A model generated the notes under the pieces. It ran no database searches. It saw only the letters and a list, made by a program, of their open reading frames with translations, and was not told where the DNA came from. The position numbers and the translations under genes are program-made. Of a stretch of DNA of 64,000 bases, positions 47,953 through 57,878 are shown one piece after another. The first letter of the stretch is position 1. The number at the start of each line of letters is the position of its first letter. The stretch spans positions 62,001-126,000 of the forward strand of contig NZ_JADMLB010000071.1 in assembly GCF_015482765.1 (NCBI RefSeq), written 5' to 3'. The DNA is from Halodesulfovibrio sp. (GTDB lineage: Bacteria; Desulfobacterota; Desulfovibrionia; Desulfovibrionales; Desulfovibrionaceae).

Positions 47953-49032
47953 ATGTCCTTAGAAAGAAGAAAGACTCGGGAAGTGACTGTAGGGTCACTT
48001 AAAATCGGTAGCGAGCACCCTGTTGTTGTGCAGAGCATGACAAACACAGACACTCGTGACGTAGAGTCAACCGTTGCTCAAATTGAAGAACTGGTGCAGG
48101 GCGGGTGTGAACTCGTGCGTGTTGCAGTTCTGGATGAGCAGGCAGCATGGGCAATCTCCCGAATCAAAGAGCAGATTTCGGTTCCATTGATTGCTGATAT
48201 TCACTTTGACCATAGACTTGCCATTAAATCCCTTGAAGCCGGTGTTGATGCGTTGCGTATTAATCCCGGTAACATCGGCGGCGAGAAAAATGTGGATAAA
48301 GTAGTAGATGCTGCAAAAGCACACAATGCAGCTATTAGAGTCGGGGTCAACAGCGGTTCTGTAGAAAAAGCATTGCTGGACAAATTTGGTGGTCCAACTC
48401 CTGAGGCAATGGTAGAAAGTGCTATGCACCATGTTGCCATGCTTGAAAAACGTGAATTTTATAACACCAAGATTTCATTAAAATCTTCTTCTGTACTGCA
48501 CACTATTGATTCGTATAGATTACTTGCCGGCAGATGCGATTATCCGCTGCACATCGGCGTTACAGAAGCCGGCACATTATTGCGCGGTGCAATAAAATCT
48601 TCAGTCGGTCTTGGTGTATTGCTCTGGCAGGGCATTGGTGATACTTTGCGCGTTTCCCTGACAGACGATCCTGTTCAGGAAATGACTGTCGCATGGGAAC
48701 TCTTGCGTTCTCTTGGTTTGCGTCATCGCGGCCCTGAGATTATTTCCTGTCCTACCTGCGGAAGAACAGAAATCGGTCTTATCAACCTTGTAGAGGTTGT
48801 TGAAAAACGTCTTGAAGGCGTTGTTGATCCCGTTAAAGTGGCTGTTATGGGCTGCGTAGTTAACGGTCCGGGCGAAGCTCGGGAGGCTGATATCGGTATT
48901 GCCGGTGGTAGAGATAAGGGTATTATTTTCCGTAAAGGAAAAGTTATTAGAACGGTAAAAGGCGGAGCAAACTTGCTTAACGCCTTTATGGAAGAATTAG
49001 ATAATTTTCTTATAGAACGAAATAAAGGATAG
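47953..49032 (+). CDS. ispG: 4-hydroxy-3-methylbut-2-en-1-yl diphosphate synthase
   Basis: A 359-residue 4Fe-4S enzyme (GcpE) of the MEP isoprenoid pathway. The three cluster cysteines lie in [11 protein letters not shown] and [12 protein letters not shown] near the C-terminus. Length is that of the bacterial two-domain form. Works in the same pathway as dxs further downstream. proS starts two bases after its stop. Confidence 0.97.
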   Translation: MSLERRKTREVTVGSLKIGSEHPVVVQSMTNTDTRDVESTVAQIEELVQGGCELVRVAVLDEQAAWAISRIKEQISVPLIADIHFDHRLAIKSLEAGVDALRINPGNIGGEKNVDKVVDAAKAHNAAIRVGVNSGSVEKALLDKFGGPTPEAMVESAMHHVAMLEKREFYNTKISLKSSSVLHTIDSYRLLAGRCDYPLHIGVTEAGTLLRGAIKSSVGLGVLLWQGIGDTLRVSLTDDPVQEMTVAWELLRSLGLRHRGPEIISCPTCGRTEIGLINLVEVVEKRLEGVVDPVKVAVMGCVVNGPGEAREADIGIAGGRDKGIIFRKGKVIRTVKGGANLLNAFMEELDNFLIERNKG

Positions 49033-49034
49033 CT

Positions 49035-50762
49035 ATGCGCTGGAGTCGTTTCTACATTCCTACGCTTAAGGAAGCACCAGCTGATGCTGAAGTTGTCAGT
49101 CACAAGCTGCTTACCCGTGCGGGTATGATTCGTAAACTTACATCTGGTATCTATACATATATGCCGCTTGGTTTACGTTCCATTACTAAAGCCTCTGCAA
49201 TTGTCCGTGAAGAAATGGATAAAGCAGGCGGTAACGAAGTAAGTATGCCAATGGTGCAGCCTGCCGACTTGTGGCAGGAATCTGGACGTTGGGACTTTTA
49301 TGGCAAAGAACTGCTTCGAGTTAAAGACCGTCACAACCGTGACTACTGTCTTGGCCCGACACACGAAGAAGTAATTACTGATGTCGTGCGTGGTGAAGTA
49401 CGTTCTTACCGTCAGCTGCCTATGAATCTATATCAGATTCAGACTAAATTCCGCGATGAGGTTCGCCCTCGTTTCGGTCTTATGCGTGGCCGTGAATTCA
49501 TCATGAAAGACGCCTACTCTTTTGATAAAGATCAGGAAGGTCTGGATGAAAGCTACAAAGCCATGTATGCAGCATACAATGCTATTTTCTCCCGCATGGG
49601 ACTCAAGTTCCGTCCTGTAGAAGCAGATAGCGGCTCCATTGGTGGCAGCTTCTCTCACGAGTTCATGGTGCTTGCAGAAACAGGTGAAGATACTATCGTA
49701 GTGTGTGATGCTTGTTCTTACGCAGCAAACGTTGAGCGTGCAGAAATCATGTGTTCCGGTGAAGAGCCGGCAGCGCTTGAAATTCCGATGGAAGAAGTTG
49801 CAACACCGAATGCGCATACAATTGAAGAAGTTTCCGCATTCATGAATGCTCCAGCTACAGCGTTCATCAAAACTCTGCTTTTTGATGCAGACGGTGAGCC
49901 TGTTGCAGCGCTTGTACGCGGTGATAGAGAACTTAACGAAGTTAAACTCAAGAACCTGATTCAGGCAGACACTCTTGAGTTGGCAACTCCGGAACAGGTT
50001 CGTGAATGGACAAATGCTCCTGTAGGCTTCGCAGGTCCTGTGAAGCTTAACGTGAAGCGTATCTTTGCAGACAACGAATTGCGCTATGCAACCGATTGGG
50101 TTGTAGGTGCAAACAAAGCTGACACTCACCTTCAGCACGTATGCTTAAAGCGTGATGTTGAAGTTACTGAATACGCAGATCTTCGTGTCATTACTGAAAG
50201 TGATGTATGCCCTAAGTGTGGCAAAGAGATCAGCCTCACTAAAGGTATCGAAGTAGGTCACGTTTTCAAACTCGGTACCAAATATTCTGAAGCTCTTGGC
50301 TGCACATTCCTTGATGAAAACGGCAAGGATAAAGTAATGCTTATGGGTTGTTACGGTATTGGTGTATCCCGAGTTGTTGCTTCCTGTATTGAACAGAACC
50401 ACGACGAAAACGGTATTTGCTTCCCGCCTCCGATTGCTCCTTTCGAAGCGCTTGTTGTAAACCTCGACATTAAGAGTGACGAAGTTAATGACAAGGTAGA
50501 CGAAATCTACGCGTTCTTGAAAGAGCAGGGCATCGACGTTCTTGTTGATGACCGTAAAGAGCGTCCGGGTGTTAAATTCAAAGATGCAGACTTGATCGGT
50601 ATCCCTATGCAGATTGTTGTAGGTGGTCGTGGTCTTAAAAATGGCATCCTTGAAGCAAAAGACCGTCGCACTGGTGAAAAAACAGAACTTCCAGTTGAAG
50701 GCTTCGCAGAAGCATTCAAAGAATGGAAAGAGAAAGTATACGCAGGGTGGAACATCGGCTAG
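49035..50762 (+). CDS. proS: Prolyl-tRNA synthetase
   Basis: A 575-residue class II synthetase of the bacterial type with the inserted editing (YbaK-like) domain at about 220-390. Motif 2 lies in [20 protein letters not shown] and motif 3 in [12 protein letters not shown]. Coupled to ispG by a two-base gap. Ends before a strong terminator. Confidence 0.97.
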   Translation: MRWSRFYIPTLKEAPADAEVVSHKLLTRAGMIRKLTSGIYTYMPLGLRSITKASAIVREEMDKAGGNEVSMPMVQPADLWQESGRWDFYGKELLRVKDRHNRDYCLGPTHEEVITDVVRGEVRSYRQLPMNLYQIQTKFRDEVRPRFGLMRGREFIMKDAYSFDKDQEGLDESYKAMYAAYNAIFSRMGLKFRPVEADSGSIGGSFSHEFMVLAETGEDTIVVCDACSYAANVERAEIMCSGEEPAALEIPMEEVATPNAHTIEEVSAFMNAPATAFIKTLLFDADGEPVAALVRGDRELNEVKLKNLIQADTLELATPEQVREWTNAPVGFAGPVKLNVKRIFADNELRYATDWVVGANKADTHLQHVCLKRDVEVTEYADLRVITESDVCPKCGKEISLTKGIEVGHVFKLGTKYSEALGCTFLDENGKDKVMLMGCYGIGVSRVVASCIEQNHDENGICFPPPIAPFEALVVNLDIKSDEVNDKVDEIYAFLKEQGIDVLVDDRKERPGVKFKDADLIGIPMQIVVGGRGLKNGILEAKDRRTGEKTELPVEGFAEAFKEWKEKVYAGWNIG

Positions 50763-50852
50763 CTCGCTGTTCTCTGCCTATGTATTTCCCGTTTGCGTAC
50801 TGGCGCAGTAAGCATCGTGGTATTTGCGTAGTGTTACCTGAGTGAAAAATAA

Positions 50853-50889
50853 AGCTCCTGTTGCGCCTGTGCGCAGCAGGAGCCTTTTT
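50853..50889 (+). terminator. Terminator after proS
   Basis: AGCTCCTGTTGCGC pairs with GCGCAGCAGGAGCT-like sequence (G-T allowed) around CTGT, followed by TTTTTC. About 90 bases after the proS stop. Confidence 0.88.
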
Positions 50890-51039
50890 CTAACAAAAAG
50901 GTTTGTGCGTTAATAAGTAGTTGTGTGACTGGAGTTACGACTAACTTATACGACGGGGTTTTTGAGAAAGTACGATAGGGTGTAGACTCTGCGTATCTAT
51001 AGTTACATGTCCCGAGATCCGTGGGAGACCTAGCAAGCG

Positions 51040-52434
51040 ATGAGCCAGATTTTTACAGTCAGAGAGTTAACAGACGCCCTTAAGAAGACTCTTGAAGGTG
51101 CGTTTCCGTTTGTTTGGGTTCGTGGGCAGGTTTCCAACCTTTCACGTCCTGCCTCCGGTCATATGTATTTTTCGTTAAAAGATGCAGACGCAGTCTTGAA
51201 CTGTGTGTGGTTTAAGGGGAACCAACGCGGCGATGAGCGGTTCGATCCCCTGACCGGTGAGGTCTTTGAAGATGGTCCTCGACCGAGTCTTGCCCGAACT
51301 CTGCAAAACGGTACAGAAATTATGTGTGCCGGACGGCTTAACGTTTACCCTCCACGCGGCAGTTATCAGTTGGTGGTTGAGCTGGCGCAGGATGTAGGAC
51401 TCGGAAAACTCTTTATGGAGTTTGAAGAGCTCAAGAAAAAGTTGACGGCTAAAGGCTTTTTTGAATCTATGCGTAAGCGCAAATTGCCGTATCACCCGCA
51501 GAAAGTCGCGGTGATCACAGCACCTTCAGGCGCAGCTATTCAGGATTTTTTGCGAATTTCCGGAACACGGGGCTGGGGAACACAAATTCGTATTTATCCT
51601 GCTTTGGTTCAAGGAGATCTTGCCGCAGGTCAGCTCGTAGCACAGATGGATAGAGTTAACACAGAAGGATGGGCGGATGTCATTGTGCTTATCCGTGGTG
51701 GTGGTTCTATTGAAGATTTATGGGCGTTTAATGATGAAACGCTTGCAGAAAGAATTTTTGGTTCCAAAATACCGGTGATAGCCGGTGTAGGGCATGAAGT
51801 TGATACGACAATTGCCGATATGACAGCTGATGTCCGCGCTGCAACTCCGAGTCATGCAGCGCAATTACTGTGGCCTGAGCGTTCTATGCTTATGCAGTCT
51901 CTAGACGAGTTGGAAATTCGACTGACTCGAAGAATTGAGCAGCAGTTGGGTGCAAAAGAACATGGTTTGAGCACCTTGGAGCGCGGGTTGGGATGGCTCT
52001 CTCCTGAACAGCGTTTAAAAAGGCTTGATGAGCAATTTCTTGGCTTAACTGATCGTCTGGACAGAGCTCTTGGCCATACTTTTGAAACAGCTGAGCGTAC
52101 AGTTAACTATAGCGAGGATCGTATACGCCGTGCGTTTGGCGAAGATGCCGTTAACTACCAGTTGCAAAAAGTACAAAGTTTGAAGGATCGGCTTCAATGG
52201 GCTGGGGACGGTATGTTGACCAAAGCTGAACGTACATTAGATCGTGCTGCCATTATGTTGGAAAGCCTTGACCCGCAGAAGCCGTTGGAGCGAGGATATA
52301 GTCTTGTTCAAAAGTCAGATGGTACATTTATTCGCAGTGTAGATGATGTCTCAAAAGGCGAGCAGTTGAATGTAATGGTTGCAGACGGTTCAGTTGGCGT
52401 ACAAGTGGAAACTACGACTAAGAATAGGAGTTAA
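51040..52434 (+). CDS. xseA: Exodeoxyribonuclease VII large subunit
   Basis: 464 residues: N-terminal OB fold (VRGQVSNLSRPASGHMYFSL), catalytic core with VIVLIRGGGSIEDLWAFN and PVIAGVGHEVDTTIAD, and a long C-terminal coiled coil. Cuts single-stranded DNA with XseB, encoded two genes on. First gene of a five-gene operon. Confidence 0.97.
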   Translation: MSQIFTVRELTDALKKTLEGAFPFVWVRGQVSNLSRPASGHMYFSLKDADAVLNCVWFKGNQRGDERFDPLTGEVFEDGPRPSLARTLQNGTEIMCAGRLNVYPPRGSYQLVVELAQDVGLGKLFMEFEELKKKLTAKGFFESMRKRKLPYHPQKVAVITAPSGAAIQDFLRISGTRGWGTQIRIYPALVQGDLAAGQLVAQMDRVNTEGWADVIVLIRGGGSIEDLWAFNDETLAERIFGSKIPVIAGVGHEVDTTIADMTADVRAATPSHAAQLLWPERSMLMQSLDELEIRLTRRIEQQLGAKEHGLSTLERGLGWLSPEQRLKRLDEQFLGLTDRLDRALGHTFETAERTVNYSEDRIRRAFGEDAVNYQLQKVQSLKDRLQWAGDGMLTKAERTLDRAAIMLESLDPQKPLERGYSLVQKSDGTFIRSVDDVSKGEQLNVMVADGSVGVQVETTTKNRS

Positions 52435-52436
52435 GG

Positions 52437-53294
52437 ATGATTCGCCGTGCGGTTTTGTTGGTTTGTTTTATTCTACTCAGCGCAGTTCCTGCACTGGGAG
52501 CGCTCCGTATAGATTTGCCGGATAACGCAATGAACGGCAGAGCATTTCTTGTTACTGTTCATACTGATGAGCAGAATCCTGTTCGAATTGTATGGAATGA
52601 GAAATCAGTATTGGTAGGCACTACGGAAGAAGGGAATGGGTATACCGGTATTGCGTTGCTTGCACTCCCGCGTGATTTTTCGAAGAAAACATTACAGGTC
52701 GTGGCAGAAGAAACCACTTCCGGTGGTGTGAATACAGTTTCCCGTACGTTGACTGTGAAACATAAAAAGTATCGAGAACAGCATCTTAACGTTGATCATA
52801 AATACGTAGAGTTGAGTAAAAAGAATTTAGATAGACATTATGCTGAGCGTGCAACCGTTCGTAGCATGATGGAATCACTTGCGGAAAAGAGAAAGTGGGA
52901 TGCGGATTTTCTTCGTCCTGTTCCGGGAGGAATCAGTAGTGAGTTCGGTGTACAGCGTTTCTTCAATGGAAAGCCTCGTAAACCGCACAGTGGTATAGAC
53001 CTGCGCGGAAAAACCGGAACCCCAATTAAAGCTTGTGCAGATGGTGTTGTGCGTGTTGCTACTTCGCATTTCTTTTCCGGTAATTCAATTTATATAGATC
53101 ACGGACAAGGCGTTGTGAGTATGTACTTTCACATGTCAAAACTTCTTGTGCGCGAAGGCGAAACTGTTACAAAGGGGCAGGTCATAGGAAAGATCGGTGC
53201 AACTGGTCGTGTCACCGGCCCTCACCTGCATTTTGGGCTGAATGTCTCCGGTGTCGCTGTAGACCCGCTTCCGCTTTTTACTGACAAGAAATAA
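52437..53294 (+). CDS. M23-family peptidoglycan endopeptidase
   Basis: A 285-residue exported protein with a signal peptide (LLVCFILLSAVPALGA), a beta-rich N-terminal region and a C-terminal LytM/M23 domain. Zinc ligands are in HSGIDLRGKTGTPIKA (His, Asp) and GPHLHFGL (HxH). All catalytic histidines are present, so it is probably an active cell-wall hydrolase rather than a degenerate activator. It sits between xseA and xseB, two bases after xseA. Confidence 0.88.
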   Translation: MIRRAVLLVCFILLSAVPALGALRIDLPDNAMNGRAFLVTVHTDEQNPVRIVWNEKSVLVGTTEEGNGYTGIALLALPRDFSKKTLQVVAEETTSGGVNTVSRTLTVKHKKYREQHLNVDHKYVELSKKNLDRHYAERATVRSMMESLAEKRKWDADFLRPVPGGISSEFGVQRFFNGKPRKPHSGIDLRGKTGTPIKACADGVVRVATSHFFSGNSIYIDHGQGVVSMYFHMSKLLVREGETVTKGQVIGKIGATGRVTGPHLHFGLNVSGVAVDPLPLFTDKK

Positions 53295-53305
53295 GAGAGT
53301 GACGT

Positions 53306-53545
53306 ATGGCAGCAAAAAAGAAAAATTTTGAAACACAGTTAAAGCGGCTCCAGACCATCGTTGAATCATTAGAAAACGGTGAACTTGCTTTGGAGAAAAG
53401 TGTTGCGCTGTATAAAGAAGGGATGACCCTTTCAAAAGAGTGCAGGGCGCAGCTTGAAAATGCGCGTAATGAAATTCGTCTTTTTACTGAAGAAGGCGAA
53501 GTTCCCTTTGAAGAAGAAACAACCGCTGCGGAAAACGCAGAATAG
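53306..53545 (+). CDS. xseB: Exodeoxyribonuclease VII small subunit
   Basis: 79 residues with [20 protein letters not shown] and [18 protein letters not shown], the two-helix XseB pattern. The acidic tail is longer than the minimum. Partner of XseA. Confidence 0.95.
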   Translation: MAAKKKNFETQLKRLQTIVESLENGELALEKSVALYKEGMTLSKECRAQLENARNEIRLFTEEGEVPFEEETTAAENAE

Positions 53546-53557
53546 GTGGAATATAGA

Positions 53558-54463
53558 ATGACTATGATGAGTGTGCAGGAGTTTAAATCCGTACTGAAAA
53601 CTGAGGCTGCATCTGTTGAAGAATACCTCTCTACCTGTCTGCACAACAGAAACATTCCTCAGCGATTACTCGATGCAATGGAATACAGTCTTCTGGCAGG
53701 CGGGAAGCGGTTGCGCCCCGTTCTTTGTCGTGCTGTTGCTGCCATGTTCGGTGCTGATAAAACACAGGTAATGCCGTTTGCTTCAGCTATCGAGTGCATC
53801 CATTCTTATTCTCTTGTTCACGATGATCTTCCTGCCATGGATGATGACGATTTACGTCGCGGTAAGCCGTCCAATCATAAAGCATTTGATGAAGCCACAG
53901 CGATTCTTGCCGGCGACGGTCTTCTTACAGAAGCTTTCGTACTGATGACAGAAACCGCGGAAAACATTTCTGCCGCATCTGTTTTACAAGCGTTGAACAC
54001 AATGGCTGTTGCGGCGGGTTCCGGCGGTATGGTCGGCGGTCAGCAACTCGATATGGACTTCACAGGCCGCGATGATGTTTCTTTGGAAGAGTTACAGAAA
54101 ATGCATGCCATGAAGACAGGTGCACTGATCCGTTGCTCGTGTGAAAGCGGAGCAATTCTGGGAGGAGCCAGTGCGGAGAATGTGGAACGCATTCGCATTT
54201 ATGGCGCAAACATTGGTGCAGCATTTCAGATTGTAGATGATATTTTAGATGAAACCGGAACTGAAGAAGAGCTTGGTAAGCCCGTGGGCAGTGACCTTGA
54301 GCAAGGGAAAAACACATACCCGAGCATGCTTGGAATAGATAAAAGTCGTGAACTGGCACAGCAGCTTGTTGACGATGCTGTTGAACAGCTTTCTGCCTTT
54401 GACGGAGCAGAAGCGCAGTTTTTGCGTAAGCTTGCCCAGTACATTGTTGACAGAGTGTCATAA
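53558..54463 (+). CDS. ispA: Polyprenyl (farnesyl/geranylgeranyl) diphosphate synthase
   Basis: 301 residues with the first Asp-rich motif in HDDLPAMDDDDLRRG and the second in FQIVDDILDETG. Short-chain trans-prenyltransferase that makes farnesyl or geranylgeranyl diphosphate for quinone and cell-wall lipids. Start chosen at ATG 53558, seven bases after AGGTGGA; an upstream GTG (53546) overlaps the ribosome-binding site. Lies between xseB and dxs, a common arrangement. Confidence 0.94.
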   Translation: MTMMSVQEFKSVLKTEAASVEEYLSTCLHNRNIPQRLLDAMEYSLLAGGKRLRPVLCRAVAAMFGADKTQVMPFASAIECIHSYSLVHDDLPAMDDDDLRRGKPSNHKAFDEATAILAGDGLLTEAFVLMTETAENISAASVLQALNTMAVAAGSGGMVGGQQLDMDFTGRDDVSLEELQKMHAMKTGALIRCSCESGAILGGASAENVERIRIYGANIGAAFQIVDDILDETGTEEELGKPVGSDLEQGKNTYPSMLGIDKSRELAQQLVDDAVEQLSAFDGAEAQFLRKLAQYIVDRVS

Positions 54464-54530
54464 AGAGTACACTACCTTTGTCAGCAACGGTTTGATGCTT
54501 CATTCCTAACTAATAGCACCCGGATTTATA

Positions 54531-56441
54531 ATGCCTGATAAGAGCCAAACTTCTCCCCGACTTATGGACAGCATAAATTTGCCGTCCGATGTTCGTAAGC
54601 TTGATCAAGCACAGCTTGAACGGCTGGCAGGGGAGTTGCGTGAAGAGATAATTTCCGTAGTTTCCCAGACTGGTGGTCACCTCGCTCCTTCCCTCGGAGT
54701 TGTGGAACTCACTCTTGCTTTGATGTCTGTTTTTGATTTTGATCACGACAAATTAGTATGGGATGTTGGACATCAAGCGTATGCATGGAAGCTGCTGACT
54801 GGACGTAAAGATGATTTTCATACCCTGCGTACAAAAGACGGTGTGAGCGGTTTTCCAAAAATTGCTGAAAGTCCGTATGACCACTTTGGTGTCGGACATT
54901 CCTCTACCTCTATATCCGCAGCATTGGGTATGGCTGTCGCCCGAGATCTTGCCGGTAAAAAGAATGAAGTCATCTCTATTATCGGTGATGGCTCTATGAC
55001 TGCCGGCTTGGCTTTTGAGGGGCTGAATCAGGCCGGACATATTGATAAAAAGATGCTTGTTATTCTGAATGATAACGAGATGTCTATTTCTAAAAATGTC
55101 GGCGCTATGTCTCACTTTATGTCCAGAAATCTTTCTTCTCGCTGGGTTCGTAGATTTAAAAAGGATGTTGAAACTATCCTTAATGCGGTACCTGCTATTG
55201 GAGAAGAAATGTTGAACTATGCTCGACGTAGTGAGCATAGTCTTAAAAGTTTCTTTACCCCCGGTATGCTTTTCGAGGCGTTCCAATTTAACTACATGGG
55301 GCCGATTGACGGACACGATATCAAAGCATTGCAGCGTGCCTTCCGCCTGTATCAGGATCTCGATGAACCTGTTTTGCTGCATGTTCTCACTAAAAAAGGG
55401 AAAGGGTATGCTCCTGCGGAGTCTAACCCGACCTTTTTCCACGGTGTAGGGCAGTTTGAGCCGGAAACCGGACAGGCAAAAAAAGCAGCTAAGGTAAGCA
55501 ACGTTCCAACCTACACAGAAGTATTTGGTAACACGCTGTGCAGTCTGGCGGAGCAGGATGATCGTATTATGGCGATTACTGCTGCTATGCCGGAAGGTAC
55601 AGGAACAGCTTGCTTTGAAAAGAAATATCCTGAACGATTTATTGATGTAGGTATTTGTGAGCAGCATGCAGTAACGTTTGCTGCCGGCCTTGCTACACAA
55701 GGATATCGTCCGTATGTTGCGATCTATTCTACTTTTATGCAGCGTGCGTATGATCAGATTGTTCACGACGTTTGTTTGCAGAATCTGCCTGTAACCTTCT
55801 GTCTTGATCGAGGTGGCATCGTCGGTGAAGATGGTCCAACGCACCATGGTGTGTTCGATTTGAGTTTCATGCGTCATATCCCGAACATGACAGTGCTAGT
55901 TCCTTCCAGTGAAGCCGAATTGGCTGACTGTATGGCGACCGCGTTGGAACATGATGGCCCTGTTGCTATCAGATATCCGCGTGGAGCAGGGTATGGTGTT
56001 CCTCTCAAAGAAAAGCCTGTGCCGTTTGAAATTGGTACTGGCGAAACTCTTATTGAAGGCGAAGGGGTTGCTGTTGTTGCAGTGGGATCAAGAACGTACC
56101 CTGCAATTGAAGCTGTTAAAGAATTGGCAGCAGAGACAGGAAAGCAGGCGACTGTTTTTAATGCACGCTGTGTAAAGCCATTACCTGAGAAACAGTTGCT
56201 TGAGCTTGTAGAAACACACGACTCCCTTTTGTTGCTTGAAGAAAATGCGCTTCAGGGCGGTTTCTCTTCAGCTGTTCTGGAATTTTTATCCGACAGCGGT
56301 GTTTTGGGTAACTGTAAGGTGAAGCGTCTTGGTATTCCGGATAAATGGGTTGAACACGGCAAGCAGATAGAATTGCGTGAACAGCTTGGAATTAACAAGA
56401 GCGGAATTAAGAAAGCAGTCGAAGAATTGTTTGCAGAATAG
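54531..56441 (+). CDS. dxs: 1-deoxy-D-xylulose-5-phosphate synthase
   Basis: A 636-residue thiamine-diphosphate enzyme, the first step of the MEP pathway, joining pyruvate and glyceraldehyde-3-phosphate. The cofactor-binding GDGSMTAGLAFEGLNQAGH and the transketolase-type GICEQHAVTFAAGLA and DRGGIVGEDGPTHHG are intact. The start is not well fixed: the ribosome-binding site is weak and ATG codons further in are possible. Last gene of the operon. Confidence 0.96.
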   Translation: MPDKSQTSPRLMDSINLPSDVRKLDQAQLERLAGELREEIISVVSQTGGHLAPSLGVVELTLALMSVFDFDHDKLVWDVGHQAYAWKLLTGRKDDFHTLRTKDGVSGFPKIAESPYDHFGVGHSSTSISAALGMAVARDLAGKKNEVISIIGDGSMTAGLAFEGLNQAGHIDKKMLVILNDNEMSISKNVGAMSHFMSRNLSSRWVRRFKKDVETILNAVPAIGEEMLNYARRSEHSLKSFFTPGMLFEAFQFNYMGPIDGHDIKALQRAFRLYQDLDEPVLLHVLTKKGKGYAPAESNPTFFHGVGQFEPETGQAKKAAKVSNVPTYTEVFGNTLCSLAEQDDRIMAITAAMPEGTGTACFEKKYPERFIDVGICEQHAVTFAAGLATQGYRPYVAIYSTFMQRAYDQIVHDVCLQNLPVTFCLDRGGIVGEDGPTHHGVFDLSFMRHIPNMTVLVPSSEAELADCMATALEHDGPVAIRYPRGAGYGVPLKEKPVPFEIGTGETLIEGEGVAVVAVGSRTYPAIEAVKELAAETGKQATVFNARCVKPLPEKQLLELVETHDSLLLLEENALQGGFSSAVLEFLSDSGVLGNCKVKRLGIPDKWVEHGKQIELREQLGINKSGIKKAVEELFAE

Positions 56442-56455
56442 CATAGTGATGATCA

Positions 56456-56488
56456 AAAGCCGGAGCAGTTGTTCCGGCTTTTTTTTAT
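56456..56488 (+). terminator. Terminator after dxs
   Basis: AAGCCGGAGCA pairs with TGTTCCGGCTT (one G-T pair) and is followed by T8. About 15 bases after the dxs stop. Confidence 0.92.
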
Positions 56489-56493
56489 GTACG

Positions 56494-56527
56494 AAAAAAG
56501 CCAGAGTGGGATGTGCTCTGGCTTTTT
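56494..56527. terminator. Second, bidirectional terminator between dxs and a convergent small gene
   Basis: AAAAAGCCAGAGT pairs with GCTCTGGCTTTTT around a short loop. The A and T tails on both sides let it work for dxs and for the small minus-strand gene that ends at 56580. Confidence 0.88.
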
Positions 56528-56579
56528 CTATGGGGTAGGCTGTAAGGGATATGCCTATACTCTATGTGCTCGCTAGGTG

Positions 56580-56882
56580 TTAGCGTTTATCAACTGTGTT
56601 GAGACAAGCCGTGCCGCTGAGACTGGCTTGGTTTTTATATGTAAAGTACGTTCCGTAGTCGTTACCGGCTTCAGAAAATGACAGTTCCGTTGTCGGGGAA
56701 ATGGACGGAAGCTGTTTTCGAATAATTTGTTTTTCTGCTCGGTTGCTGGACAGCATACGATGGAGTAGGCGGTCTTTCTCTTTTCGCTCCATCCAGATGC
56801 CGTTGTTTTCGATATGTTGCTCTATGTCTAGAGTTGTCCTGTCTATTGTAAAGTGAGCTGTATTATAGTTCGAATGAGGCAT
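56580..56882 (-). CDS. Hypothetical protein, about 100 residues
   Basis: A soluble, polar protein starting MPHSNYNTAHFTIDRTT. A strong AAGGAG lies six bases before the ATG at 56882, and a terminator lies 50 bases after the stop, so it looks like a genuine gene. No membrane segment, signal peptide or cysteine pair; the middle is rich in charged residues (MERKEKDRLLHRML). I do not recognise the family. A longer frame from a TTG at 56897 is less likely. Confidence 0.6.
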   Translation of the reverse strand: MPHSNYNTAHFTIDRTTLDIEQHIENNGIWMERKEKDRLLHRMLSSNRAEKQIIRKQLPSISPTTELSFSEAGNDYGTYFTYKNQASLSGTACLNTVDKR

Positions 56883-57557
56883 AATGATCTCCTTCAATAC
56901 CTGACAATAATGTTTGCCGGTTGATAAGCTCTGTATATTTGTATGTTGTACTACATGAGATATGTGTCACAACAGTTGCAATGCATTTTCAAAAAGCTTT
57001 TTTTATGTGCCAACTATGTTTCATACATTGTTACTTGTCTTTAATTTAGCAACGTGTGTGCCAATGCCAAAAGAGTCATATATGTCGAGAGTTGGGAAGA
57101 ATCGTAGTCGAGATCAGTGTGGGATGTTTAAAAATTACCCGAATTCGATGTGCATTATTTCGACAACACAGCGTGGATCGACAAAAATTGCACATCATTT
57201 TGCGCATAAAAAAGTAGGGTGAGTTCTGCTGAACTCACCCTGTTTCGTATCATACGGTTTGTTTTTCAGGAGGAAATGAGTCTACGTTTTGTAGATTCAT
57301 GTATGTTTTTCCAGAAGGTTGGTGCCTTCTGCTGGTCATTTCATGCGTGTTTTATTCCTGCTTATTCTCCCAGAGGTAAAGGAGGTATGTACAGGGAACG
57401 AGAGCCGCCGGAGATAAACAAATGTACCAGAAGTGCTGTGTTGCTGCCGAGGAGGATGCACCTCTGCTACCGTAACCATCTGACTTATTGGGGGGGCAGT
57501 TAGACAGTCATATATTTATCAGCCCGCGGCTCTTCCGCATGAAGGAATCTTAAACAA
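56883..57557. other. Non-coding region with a minus-strand terminator
   Basis: About 675 bases without a convincing gene. The part at 57243-57500 is rich in short inverted repeats: GAGTCTAC/GTAGATTC near 57280-57300, CAGAAGG/CCTTCTG near 57315-57331, and CAGAGGT near 57371 pairing at distance with ACCTCTG near 57461. The minus strand ends in a terminator at 57208-57241. It is either a long 3' untranslated region of the zinc-ribbon gene at 57558 or a separate small RNA. Confidence 0.45.
57208..57241 (-). terminator. Minus-strand terminator in the non-coding region
   Basis: AGGGTGAGTTC (57216-57226) pairs perfectly with GAACTCACCCT (57231-57241) around a four-base loop. On the minus strand the hairpin is followed by six Ts after two bases. 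On the plus strand the tail (GTTTCG) is weak. Confidence 0.8.
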
Positions 57558-57878
57558 CTAGTCGAAGAGTTCCATGAACCAAGGTTTATGGGACTTTTTA
57601 CGTCCGTGGTGCGAATGTCCCCTTTTATATTCATCATGCTTGTGGGAGTAGTAATACTGATTGTCCTGTGCGGCGGAATAGCTGCTGGTTGCTGGCTGTA
57701 CAGACGGCTTGCCAGCTGCAGTCTGTACATGGTGCTGTTCTTCTTCCAGTGCTTTATCTAGGATTTTATCCAGCTCACCTCTATCCAGCCATACGCCACG
57801 ACAGTCAGGACAGTAGTCTATTTCAATACCTTTGCGCTCAGTCATATGAAGTTTAGAATTACAACTTGGACAGTTCAT
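57558..57878 (-). CDS. Zinc-ribbon (TFIIB-type zf) protein
   Basis: 106 residues. The N-terminus MNCPSCNSKLHMTERKG and IDYCPDCRGVWLDRGELDKI form the bacterial zf-TFIIB domain with two CxxC pairs. The rest is a Gln/Ser- and His-rich low-complexity tail (HSHHGRKKSHKPWFMELFD at the end). These small proteins are widespread and their function is unknown; zinc binding is expected. A GGGAT sequence precedes the ATG. Confidence 0.85.
   Translation of the reverse strand: MNCPSCNSKLHMTERKGIEIDYCPDCRGVWLDRGELDKILDKALEEEQHHVQTAAGKPSVQPATSSYSAAQDNQYYYSHKHDEYKRGHSHHGRKKSHKPWFMELFD

Noticed and set aside
56962-57222. 86-codon plus-strand frame
   Set aside because: No ribosome-binding site and its end lies in the minus-strand terminator.
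57219-57500. Known riboswitch or housekeeping RNA (cobalamin, c-di-GMP, TPP, SRP RNA, RNase P RNA)
   Set aside because: I compared remembered consensus boxes and none is present on either strand.
57219-57503. 94-codon plus-strand frame with three AGGAGG-ATG motifs
   Set aside because: The AGGAGG motifs lie only zero to two bases from the ATG codons, too close to work, and the frame crosses several hairpins. I also considered a CsrA-binding RNA because of the GGA motifs, but the only good terminator is on the opposite strand.
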